DNA of 6,264 nt from Deltaproteobacteria bacterium (GCA_017990795.1 JAGNNG010000120.1:1-6264); one strand, 5' to 3'. Positions 1 to 5,097 are shown, numbered from the stretch's first letter. Translations and numbers: made by a program. The notes: generated by a model not told the origin, from the letters alone.

Positions 1-63
1 GGAAAAATCGTCCTTAGTATCCGCAGAAGACTGGCGGCACGCAAAGCTCAAGCGACGTTCCAT
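1..63 (-). CDS. Possible 5' end of a gene running off the left edge
   Basis: An ATG at 63-61 opens a minus-strand frame with no stop to the window edge, giving 21 residues that begin MERRLSFACRQ. No domain can be recognised in so short a piece. The upstream sequence has no strong Shine-Dalgarno; only a GGG lies just before the ATG. It would follow the crotonase gene in the same direction, with an 8-bp inverted repeat between them. A 21-codon open stretch can easily arise by chance, so this is a weak call. Confidence 0.2.
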   Translation of the reverse strand, partial: MERRLSFACRQSSADTKDDFS

Positions 64-73
64 GCCCGACAAC

Positions 74-104
74 CAGTTACGAGGCCAGAAAGTCCACGTA
101 ACTG
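74..104. repeat. 8-bp perfect inverted repeat downstream of the crotonase gene
   Basis: CAGTTACG (74-81) and CGTAACTG (97-104) are perfect inverted copies separated by 15 bases. On the minus strand the hairpin starts 21 bases after the crotonase stop codon. It is not followed by a run of T in that direction, so it does not look like a standard intrinsic terminator. It could be a 3'-end stabilising hairpin or an operator for whatever lies to the left, and it sits about 10 bases upstream of the possible ATG at 63. Confidence 0.45.
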
Positions 105-125
105 AGCGACAAAGGCAGAGCCCTA

Positions 126-902
126 CTACCCGACAGTACGCTGCCCATGACGACCTTGGCCCAATGAAAACGAGGCAGCTCCGGCGAGTGTCTCACCACT
201 CTCGATGGTCTGTAGTCCCAGCCGAAACTCGCGCGCCAACGCCGCCTCGTGCGACAGCGGCTGCTCAGCCTGCAGCAGGGTCGCAGCCCGATCACTACGC
301 AGGCAGGTCTGTGGCAGCTGCGCCAATTGTAGCGCCAGGGCCTCCGCCGCTTGACGGGCTTGACCTGGCTCGACGACGCGATTGACCAGCCCCATGGCAA
401 ACGCCTCGGCAGCAGACACAGGACGCCCAGTTAGGATCAGGTCTAGCGCGCGACCCAGACCAACAACCTGCGCCAGCCGCACTGTACCACCGTCAATAAG
501 CGGCACCCCAAAGCGCCGACAAAACACTCCCAGCACCGCATCGGACTCAGCGACTCGCAAGTCGCACCACAGCGCCAGCTCTAGCCCACCCGCCACCGCA
601 TAGCCCGAGATGGCCGCCAGTACCGGCTTGGACAGCCGCAGTCGCGTCGGGCCCATCGGCCCATCACCGGTTTCCGACAATCGATTGCCTTGACCTGCCG
701 CCAGCGCTTTCAGATCCGCCCCAGCGCAGAAGTGCCCTCCCTCACCGACCAGCACAGCAACGGAAGCTGCTGCATCCGCATCAAATGAACGAAATGCCGC
801 AGCCAGAGCATCGGCAGTCGCAGCATCCACAGCATTCCTGACCAGCGGTCGGTCGAGGATCACCGTGGTAATCGGCCCACTCTTCTCGATGCGAAGGGAC
901 AT
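126..902 (-). CDS. Crotonase / enoyl-CoA hydratase family protein
   Basis: This 258-residue protein has the usual length and motifs of the crotonase superfamily, cytoplasmic enzymes that act on acyl-CoA thioesters through an oxyanion hole. HFCAGADLK (57-65) supplies the first oxyanion-hole region and the CoA-binding segment. GYAVAGGLELA (100-110) supplies the second glycine and a glutamate, E108, at the position of the first catalytic Glu of classical enoyl-CoA hydratase. Twenty residues later, where the second catalytic Glu is expected, there is C128 within VFCRRFGVPLIDGGT. From memory, this FCRR-GVPLIDGGT signature marks a large subfamily annotated only as crotonase/enoyl-CoA hydratase. Simple hydration of trans-2-enoyl-CoA is therefore not assured; isomerase, hydrolase or another activity is possible. 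The start is the ATG at 902, with only a weak ribosome site. It lies 113 bases after the second exbD gene and may have its own promoter. A role in fatty-acid or side-chain catabolism is only an inference from the family. Confidence 0.93.
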   Translation of the reverse strand: MSLRIEKSGPITTVILDRPLVRNAVDAATADALAAAFRSFDADAAASVAVLVGEGGHFCAGADLKALAAGQGNRLSETGDGPMGPTRLRLSKPVLAAISGYAVAGGLELALWCDLRVAESDAVLGVFCRRFGVPLIDGGTVRLAQVVGLGRALDLILTGRPVSAAEAFAMGLVNRVVEPGQARQAAEALALQLAQLPQTCLRSDRAATLLQAEQPLSHEAALAREFRLGLQTIESGETLAGAASFSLGQGRHGQRTVG

Positions 903-911
903 GGCAATCCA

Positions 912-941
912 CGCTGCGAACAGCGCCTTTTATGCAAAAGG
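912..941. promoter_or_regulatory. Two abutting inverted repeats just upstream of the crotonase start
   Basis: CGCTGCGAACAGCG (912-925) is a 5-bp stem with a 4-base centre, reading CGCTG-TTCG-CAGCG on the coding (minus) strand. Directly next to it, CCTTTTATGCAAAAGG (926-941) is a 6-bp inverted repeat around a 4-base centre. Together they fill the space from about 9 to 39 bases upstream of the crotonase ATG. The position suits an operator or an mRNA leader structure controlling translation. On the plus strand the first hairpin is followed by only four T, and no plus-strand gene leads into it, so a terminator is less likely. Confidence 0.35.
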
Positions 942-1015
942 ATAAAGAAGGGAAAGCGACGAAACAGGAAAGATTGAAGGCAACGAGCAGGAGAGCGGTT
1001 AAGAGCGCAGCGCAG

Positions 1016-1420
1016 CTATTTGGTCATAATACCAATAGTTTTTAAACCCGCACCGCGACAGATATCCATCACTTTGACAACATCTCCATAAGGAGCATTG
1101 TCATCGGGATTAAAGAACATTAGCTTCTTGCTGCGGTTCTGCAGAAGGTTCCGCACTTTCTCGGCCAGACCATCTAGCGGAATAGCCTCGCCATTAATAG
1201 CGATACGGCTGTCTTCGGCAACCGTCACCACCAGTTGATCACTGGCAGGTGGCGGCGTATCTGCATTGTCTGGAGCCTTTGGCGGTACGTCGACCGGACT
1301 CTGATTGAGCAGCTTGGGCACAAGCACCATAAATACAATCAGAAGAACCAGAACGACGTCGATAAGTGGCGTTACGTTGATATCTGAGCGTACGCCTTTG
1401 CCACCACTTGCGAACCCCAT
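1016..1420 (-). CDS. exbD: ExbD/TolR family biopolymer transporter, second paralogue
   Basis: This 134-residue protein has the classic ExbD/TolR layout. A short cytoplasmic N-terminus (1-19) includes the RSDINVTPL signature, followed by one membrane helix (about 20-36) and a periplasmic domain to the C-terminus. D21, at the start of the helix in IDVVLVLL, matches the essential proton-carrying Asp of ExbD. A Pro-rich stretch (46-58) links the helix to the folded domain, which ends MDICRGAGLKTIGIMTK, a typical ExbD/TolR terminus. Its role is to form, with ExbB, the proton-motive-force-driven motor that energises TonB. The start is ATG at 1420, two bases after the stop of the upstream exbD. AAGGAG (minus strand, 1429-1434), inside the end of that gene, gives good spacing and implies translational coupling. 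The periplasmic domain is shorter than and quite different from that of the upstream paralogue, so the two are not interchangeable copies. Confidence 0.93.
   Translation of the reverse strand: MGFASGGKGVRSDINVTPLIDVVLVLLIVFMVLVPKLLNQSPVDVPPKAPDNADTPPPASDQLVVTVAEDSRIAINGEAIPLDGLAEKVRNLLQNRSKKLMFFNPDDNAPYGDVVKVMDICRGAGLKTIGIMTK
1338..1390 (-). repeat. Paralogous direct repeat, copy in the second exbD (other copy 1796-1848)
   Basis: This stretch encodes the RSDINVTPL signature and the membrane helix of the second ExbD. It matches 1796-1848 in the first ExbD gene at 46 of 53 bases by direct comparison, including an unbroken 17-base run. Outside the signature and helix the two genes show no such similarity. 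The pattern fits an old tandem duplication with strong constraint, or a recent local conversion between the genes. Confidence 0.7.
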
Positions 1421-1422
1421 GG

Positions 1423-1950
1423 CTAGTTCTCCTTCAGCTCATCAGAGCCGAGCGCAACCGAGGTAACGCCAGCGCGATTGATCAGCTCCATGGCATGCCG
1501 CACACTTCCATAGGCAGCCTTCTTATCTGCCTTTACATGGACTTCGCGATTACCCGAGCCTTTGCGCATTTCCTTTACGACCATATCGCCAAGGGTATCG
1601 TCATTTGCCAGCTCTGACGCAACGAAGATGCGTGACTGCCCGCACTCCCAGTGAATCGCCCCCATCTTGCCACCTTCACAAGTGACAGAGACGACAATCT
1701 GCTCGCCGGAGTCATTCTTCTTATCATGATACTGCGTCTTTGGCTGCTCGACCGGCATACCCCGCGTAATCATCGGCGTAACGACCATAAAAATAATCAG
1801 AAGCACCAGCACAACGTCGACCAGCGGCGTTACGTTGATATCCGAGCGAATCGATGCTGTCTTAATCACAGCGTGATGCGTTCGCCGGTGCTTCTTCTTG
1901 GGCCGCCGCAGTGGCGGCGGATTCTTGAGCAGTTCGTCCAAGTCGGACAT
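1423..1950 (-). CDS. exbD: ExbD/TolR family biopolymer transporter, first paralogue
   Basis: This 175-residue ExbD/TolR protein is longer than the usual ~140. An unusually basic cytoplasmic N-terminus (RRPKKKHRRTHH, 15-26) leads into RSDINVTPLVD (35-45). D45 is the expected proton-relay Asp at the head of the single membrane helix (about 44-60). The periplasmic domain contains an extra segment (about 90-118) with C91 and C103 and a nearby H100, which could form a disulfide, and ends with the typical NRAGVTSVALGSDE region. It should act with ExbB as the stator/peptidoglycan-side part of the proton-driven motor that energises TonB. The start is ATG at 1950 with AGGAAG (minus strand, 1956-1961) at good distance, 18 bases after the exbB stop. 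It is followed after two bases by the second exbD, so the three genes are almost certainly one transcript. TolR is the main alternative name; the adjacent TonB favours ExbD. Confidence 0.93.
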   Translation of the reverse strand: MSDLDELLKNPPPLRRPKKKHRRTHHAVIKTASIRSDINVTPLVDVVLVLLIIFMVVTPMITRGMPVEQPKTQYHDKKNDSGEQIVVSVTCEGGKMGAIHWECGQSRIFVASELANDDTLGDMVVKEMRKGSGNREVHVKADKKAAYGSVRHAMELINRAGVTSVALGSDELKEN

Positions 1951-1968
1951 GCGAGCTTCCTAATCCGC

Positions 1969-2667
1969 TTAGGCGGCCTTACGACCCTCACGCAGCATGT
2001 ACGAAATCAGCTCTGAGCTAACTTCATTCATGTCCACGACGAAAGAGTCAATCGCGTTGGTGAAGTAGTTAAACACCATAACGGCAGGGATAGCGACCAC
2101 CAGACCAAAGGCAGTGGTAATAAGTGCTTCACCAATACCGCCAGCAACTGCAGCGATACCACCAGCGCCATTGGCCTTCATGGTTGCAAAAACGTTGATG
2201 ATACCAACAACGGTTCCGAATAGACCGACGAATGGAGCCGCGGAAGCAATTGTAGCCAAGCCACCCAGGCCCTTCTTAAGATCCGCAACTTCACGCTCTT
2301 TTACGCGGTCGATCGAGCGATTCACTGCATCTAGGATGTCGAAATCACCGATATCATCGGGGCCAACATCCTTCAGAGCGACCAGGCCTTCGCTGTACTC
2401 ACGTAGCGCTGCTTCGATAACTAGCGCAATCGGATTGGCCTTCTTGTTCGCTTGCGACAAGCTCAGCGCACCTTTGATATCCTTCGCGCTCAGCTTGGCC
2501 ATTAGCTTTTGAATAAATGCCAGCGAGTTTCTACGAGCCTTGGTAAAGACCAAGAAGCGCTCAACGCTAATCGCAAGCATATATATAGCCATCAACGCCA
2601 ATATGACGATAACGGCCTTGCCAGGCAGTGAGGTTTGCGTCCAAAGGGCTACTAAATTGAAATCCAT
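1969..2667 (-). CDS. exbB: MotA/TolQ/ExbB proton channel family protein
   Basis: This 232-residue inner-membrane protein has the three-helix plan of ExbB/TolQ: helix 1 about 17-40, a large cytoplasmic loop, helix 2 about 136-162 and helix 3 about 176-204, then a short cytoplasmic tail. SAAPFVGLFGTVVGI (142-156) and GGIGEALITTAFGLVVAIPAV (177-197) are the family hallmarks. T152, E180 and T185 correspond to T148, E176 and T181 of E. coli ExbB (constant offset of four), so the proton-pathway residues are kept. It forms the oligomeric channel into which ExbD helices insert to drive TonB. The frame extends upstream to 2736, but the ATG at 2667 is preferred: GAGGAG stands four bases before it, the protein then begins MDFNLVALWTQ as usual, and the extension is polar and unlike the family. 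It is the first gene of a compact exbB-exbD-exbD block, 238 bases after tonB. Confidence 0.95.
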   Translation of the reverse strand: MDFNLVALWTQTSLPGKAVIVILALMAIYMLAISVERFLVFTKARRNSLAFIQKLMAKLSAKDIKGALSLSQANKKANPIALVIEAALREYSEGLVALKDVGPDDIGDFDILDAVNRSIDRVKEREVADLKKGLGGLATIASAAPFVGLFGTVVGIINVFATMKANGAGGIAAVAGGIGEALITTAFGLVVAIPAVMVFNYFTNAIDSFVVDMNEVSSELISYMLREGRKAA

Positions 2668-2671
2668 GTTA

Positions 2672-2677
2672 CTCCTC
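2672..2677 (-). promoter_or_regulatory. Ribosome binding site that fixes the exbB start
   Basis: GAGGAG on the minus strand lies four bases ahead of the ATG at 2667. No comparable site precedes the earlier in-frame start at 2736, so this motif decides in favour of the shorter protein. Confidence 0.75.
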
Positions 2678-2701
2678 GTTTCGCCAGGTTTATCAATTCG
2701 T

Positions 2702-2770
2702 GAAAGTGGTCTTACGCGACATGAGAAGCAAGCCACTTTTCAGGCTTACTCACCCCGGCCTGGTCGCCGG
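2702..2770. repeat. Cluster of inverted repeats in the tonB-exbB gap
   Basis: Three small stems overlap or abut here. GAAAGTGG (2702-2709) pairs with CCACTTTT (2733-2740) around a 23-base spacer with one G-T pair at the end. AAGCC (2730-2734) pairs with GGCTT (2743-2747). CCGGC (2755-2759) pairs with GCCGG (2766-2770). The first two share bases and so could be alternative folds. On the minus-strand transcript they would lie in the leader of exbB, some 35-105 bases before its ATG. None has a T-run after it, so attenuation or mRNA processing is more plausible than simple termination. Confidence 0.35.
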
Positions 2771-2824
2771 AGATTCAAAGAAGCCAGCAAGCTGCACTGA
2801 CCGCTTTAGATACCGTTTGCCGCG

Positions 2825-2853
2825 ACTATGTACTTGAACTATCTAACTTGCAA
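2825..2853 (-). promoter_or_regulatory. Candidate promoter for exbB-exbD-exbD
   Basis: On the minus strand, TTGCAA (2853-2848) and CATAGT (2830-2825) each match four of six bases of the sigma-70 consensus with a 17-base spacer. They stand about 160 bases ahead of the exbB ATG in a gap where the operon would otherwise be interrupted. Matches this weak occur by chance, so the call rests mostly on the unusually long gap. Confidence 0.25.
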
Positions 2854-2905
2854 TCCAGCAACATCGCAGCGGAGCCGAACTCGCATTGACTTCTAGGACT
2901 GCGTG

Positions 2906-3622
2906 CTACTCAACTTGGAATTCAAAAAATTGGATGAAACAAATGGGGATGGCTTGTGGCTTATAGCGCCAGCCCCGTAGCGTCGATACAATCGAGTCGT
3001 CAGCCCCAGGGATCCCGGATACAACATCGACCGAGCTGATGCTTCCCGACTGACCAATACAGACCTTATACGAACCAGTCACAACGCTACCTCGGCGCTG
3101 TGCTTTGACGACATCCGGCAAGTGCGGATCATCGCCGGAGCTGATCTTGTCTTTTTTGATCAAGATAGCCGGAACGTTCTTGGGCTTAGGTGGTGGCTTG
3201 GGCTCCTCTTTTGGAGGAGGTGGTGGCGGCGCACCTACTACACCACCGGCAACTCCACCTTCTACACCACCTGGCACTCCCTCCGAGCCACCGCCTGTGT
3301 CCTTCTCCTCTGGAGGATCGGGCTCAGTCTTGGGCTGGATGAACTTAGGGATCTCGGTTGGCTGCAGAACCGGCTTAACGACCTTGGGGGGCGTCTTCGG
3401 TTTCTGCGAAGCCGCTTTTGGCGGTGGTGGCGGCGGCGGCGGTGGCGGCGCCGTAGCAACAAACTGCACCGTCAGCGGTGGTGGCTGCACTTCATCCACG
3501 TGGATGAAGGAGTACACGATAAAGAAGATAATGACCCCTGCTTGAACGACGGTCGAGGCTACAAAAGCCGCGTAGAGCAGTGGTCGCTTGCGCTTTTTGT
3601 CTGCAACGTAGCGATCAAACAT
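2906..3622 (-). CDS. tonB: TonB-type energy transducer
   Basis: This 238-residue protein links an inner-membrane motor to the outer membrane. A basic cytoplasmic N-terminus with KKRKR (9-13) is followed by one membrane helix (about 15-39), the usual signal-anchor of TonB. The periplasmic linker contains ten consecutive prolines (59-68), Lys-Pro repeats, a Gly/Val-rich stretch (110-130) and a second run of six prolines (132-137). The C-terminal domain (about 170-238) carries LRGWRYKP (215-222), the characteristic TonB C-terminal motif, and ends FFEFQVE. C188 and C228 in this domain may form a disulfide. It should be energised by the ExbB/ExbD proteins encoded downstream and contact outer-membrane receptors not present in this window. 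ATG at 3622 overlaps the TGA of the TPR gene (TGATG), with GGAG eight bases before it; a GTG one codon earlier (3625) is a possible alternative. A myxobacterial AgmX-like partner is another possible description of the C-terminal domain. Confidence 0.9.
   Translation of the reverse strand: MFDRYVADKKRKRPLLYAAFVASTVVQAGVIIFFIVYSFIHVDEVQPPPLTVQFVATAPPPPPPPPPPKAASQKPKTPPKVVKPVLQPTEIPKFIQPKTEPDPPEEKDTGGGSEGVPGGVEGGVAGGVVGAPPPPPPKEEPKPPPKPKNVPAILIKKDKISSGDDPHLPDVVKAQRRGSVVTGSYKVCIGQSGSISSVDVVSGIPGADDSIVSTLRGWRYKPQAIPICFIQFFEFQVE
3419..3448 (-). repeat. Proline-codon microsatellite in tonB
   Basis: Ten consecutive proline codons (CCG/CCC/CCA mix, read as GGC/GGT-type triplets on the plus strand) form an imperfect trinucleotide repeat encoding residues 59-68 of TonB. 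Because the unit is one codon, length changes would alter linker length without shifting frame. Runs of proline like this usually need elongation factor P for smooth translation. Confidence 0.7.
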
Positions 3623-4932
3623 CACTGCTTCTCCGACGCGGCAGGTTCAGAGGATCCGGCGGGCTCTTTCGCCGCAGGCGGTGCAGGCGGAGCTTCTGCG
3701 GGTTTCTTCTCATGAGGAGCTTCTGCAGGCTTGGCTTCAGCAGGAGGAGGTGCAGCAGCTGCTGGCGCGGCTACTGGAGTTTCAGCGGGAGCAGGAGCTG
3801 CCGCAGGAGCGGGTGCTGCCCCGACTGCTGCAGGCTCTGCAGCTGGCTTGTTGCGCTTTGGTTTGGCAGTTGGTGCTTGAAATGCTGGAACAGTTGCTGC
3901 AGCCGGAGCCGCTGGTGCTGCAGGAACCGCTGGCGCTGCAGGAGCCGCTGGTGTTGCAGGAGCCGCTGGCGCTGCAGGAGCCGCTGGCGCTGTTGCAGCT
4001 TTTGTTCCCGCGTCTGGCGAAACACCACCGTCAGCAGCCACAACAGGCGCTGCGGGCGCCCCAGCTGCGGCAGCGGCTGCACCCGTAGCTGCTTTTTGCA
4101 TAGCCACGGCTAGTTGCTGCAGCTTTCCTGCTTCTTCAAGATCCAATCGTTTCAGATCGTCGGTCGGCTGTGCATACGACCGCTCACGCAGCAGCAGGTT
4201 GGCATAGATAACCGGCGTAGGAGCCTTGGGCGAAAGCAGCCGCGCATGCTCCAGAAGCTCAAGCGCCTGGTTGGCTTTTGCGATACGCAGATCAGGCGCC
4301 ATCTGCAGCTGGCCCCGACGCTGCTCAAGCGGCGTCCGGCACTGAGAGTCAGCGCAAAGATCATCCCAAGTCATGATACCAAGTGCCACATAGCCGTCGG
4401 TATCTTTGGGATTCGCTTTGATGCGGCGCTCAAGCCACATCCGTGAGGCATCCATCTTGCCAATGCTCTTGGCGATGTTACCGAGGATGGTCAGCGCTTC
4501 GAGGTCGGGATTTTCGCGCTCTACCTGAGGCTTGAAAAACTCAACAGCCTCTTCGTAGCGACGAGCATCAACGAAGGTCTGTAGCAGATAGTCACGCGCT
4601 CGCTGACGTTGCTCGGGCTTTAGGTCCGGCATGTCCATGTACTGACGGAAAGACTGGACGGCAATGTTGGCCGCCTCCTGCCCTTCCTTCGAGCGTGCAA
4701 ACTGCTGATACAAAGCAAGGTGGGTGAAGCCGCGGTTGATAATGATTGGGGGAAACGTCGGGTCGATGGCAGCTGCTTCATTGAAGAGCTGCGCCGCCCC
4801 TTTTATATCCCCATCGCGGTACTTCTCCACGCCCTTCTGCGCCCGCGCTCGCGCCTTAAGCGTGTCGCAGCCAGCCGACCCAAGCGTCAGCGCAGCGAGG
4901 GCGAACTGGAAGAAGATACGGGACTTACTCAT
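3622..4932 (-). CDS. TPR-repeat lipoprotein with Ala/Pro-rich C-terminal tail
   Basis: This 436-residue protein begins with a lipoprotein-type signal peptide: basic MSKSR, a hydrophobic core (about 7-19), then GSAGC with C22 as the likely lipidated residue (Ser rather than Leu at -3 makes the lipobox imperfect). D23 follows. Residues about 28-280 are helical TPR-like repeats, for example KYRDGDIKGAAQLFNEAAAIDP (37-58, written here without its final partners), ARRYEEAVEFFKP (123-135) and the Asn-Pro-Lys segment at 174-176. C193 and C198 lie in a short loop. From about 281 to the end the chain is Ala/Pro-rich and low in complexity, with APAAPA-type hexapeptides (315-344) and two KPAEAP copies (401-406, 410-415). 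TPR domains bind proteins, so it is probably a periplasm-facing scaffold for the TonB system, with which it overlaps by one base. The ATG at 4932 has no recognisable Shine-Dalgarno, but an in-frame stop at 4945-4947 rules out any earlier start. Confidence 0.88.
   Translation of the reverse strand: MSKSRIFFQFALAALTLGSAGCDTLKARARAQKGVEKYRDGDIKGAAQLFNEAAAIDPTFPPIIINRGFTHLALYQQFARSKEGQEAANIAVQSFRQYMDMPDLKPEQRQRARDYLLQTFVDARRYEEAVEFFKPQVERENPDLEALTILGNIAKSIGKMDASRMWLERRIKANPKDTDGYVALGIMTWDDLCADSQCRTPLEQRRGQLQMAPDLRIAKANQALELLEHARLLSPKAPTPVIYANLLLRERSYAQPTDDLKRLDLEEAGKLQQLAVAMQKAATGAAAAAAGAPAAPVVAADGGVSPDAGTKAATAPAAPAAPAAPATPAAPAAPAVPAAPAAPAAATVPAFQAPTAKPKRNKPAAEPAAVGAAPAPAAAPAPAETPVAAPAAAAPPPAEAKPAEAPHEKKPAEAPPAPPAAKEPAGSSEPAASEKQ
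3902..3991 (-). repeat. Five 18-bp tandem repeats in the TPR lipoprotein gene
   Basis: Five units of 18 bases with the plus-strand consensus GCAGGAGCCGCTGGCGCT lie head to tail at 3902-3919, 3920-3937, 3938-3955, 3956-3973 and 3974-3991. The last two are identical and the others differ by one to three bases. They encode the APAAPA-type hexapeptides of the tail (about 315-344). The 18-base period keeps the reading frame, so gain or loss of a unit would change tail length only. Confidence 0.85.
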
Positions 4933-4944
4933 GATGGGGGGACG

Positions 4945-5028
4945 CTACCAACCCGGACCAACTCTGGGCAAGCGTTTCGTGCAGTGCTGTGTACTTTTTT
5001 GTCGGCAGTCGCGCATAAAGACGCCCAT
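4945..5028 (-). CDS. Possible 27-residue leader ORF upstream of the TPR gene
   Basis: ATG at 5028 opens a 27-codon frame beginning MGVFMRDCRQK and ending at the TAG at 4947-4945, 12 bases before the TPR start. AGGG stands five bases ahead of its ATG, which is better than anything in front of the TPR gene itself. It is in the same frame as the TPR gene but separated by the stop. It could allow re-initiation at the downstream ATG, or be a chance ORF; nothing in its sequence identifies a function. Confidence 0.2.
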   Translation of the reverse strand: MGVFMRDCRQKSTQHCTKRLPRVGPGW

Positions 5029-5069
5029 CACTGCCCTAGAAAGACCGCTGCTTTCCGTCGCATACGGCT

Positions 5070-5097
5070 CTTAAATTGCGTTTTAGGTATGGCGCAA
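5070..5097 (-). promoter_or_regulatory. Candidate promoter for the TPR-tonB cluster
   Basis: TTGCGC (5097-5092) and TTTAAG (5075-5070) on the minus strand stand 16 bases apart, just past the candidate terminator of the preceding gene. They are in the only AT-richer part of the gap before the TPR gene. The hexamers are imperfect, so the position is more persuasive than the match. Confidence 0.2.

Noticed and set aside
77..603. Open frames at 77-400 (minus) and 382-603 (plus) within the crotonase gene
   Set aside because: They are alternative frames of a clearly conserved enzyme and show only composition-driven Arg/Ser/Pro-rich sequence.
2668..2736. N-terminal extension of ExbB from a start at 2736
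   Set aside because: The added residues are polar and Arg/Cys-containing, unlike the family, and the GAGGAG at 2672-2677 points to the ATG at 2667.
3122..4113. Long plus-strand open frames antisense to tonB and the TPR gene (3122-3715 and 3580-4113)
   Set aside because: They are rich in Trp, Arg, Ser, Cys and Gly because they read the complement of Pro/Ala codons. They have no ribosome sites or recognisable domains and overlap well-supported genes.
4983..5000. Plus-strand terminator (weak stem before six T)
   Set aside because: The stem needs a G-T pair, is only 5 bp, and no plus-strand gene ends before it.
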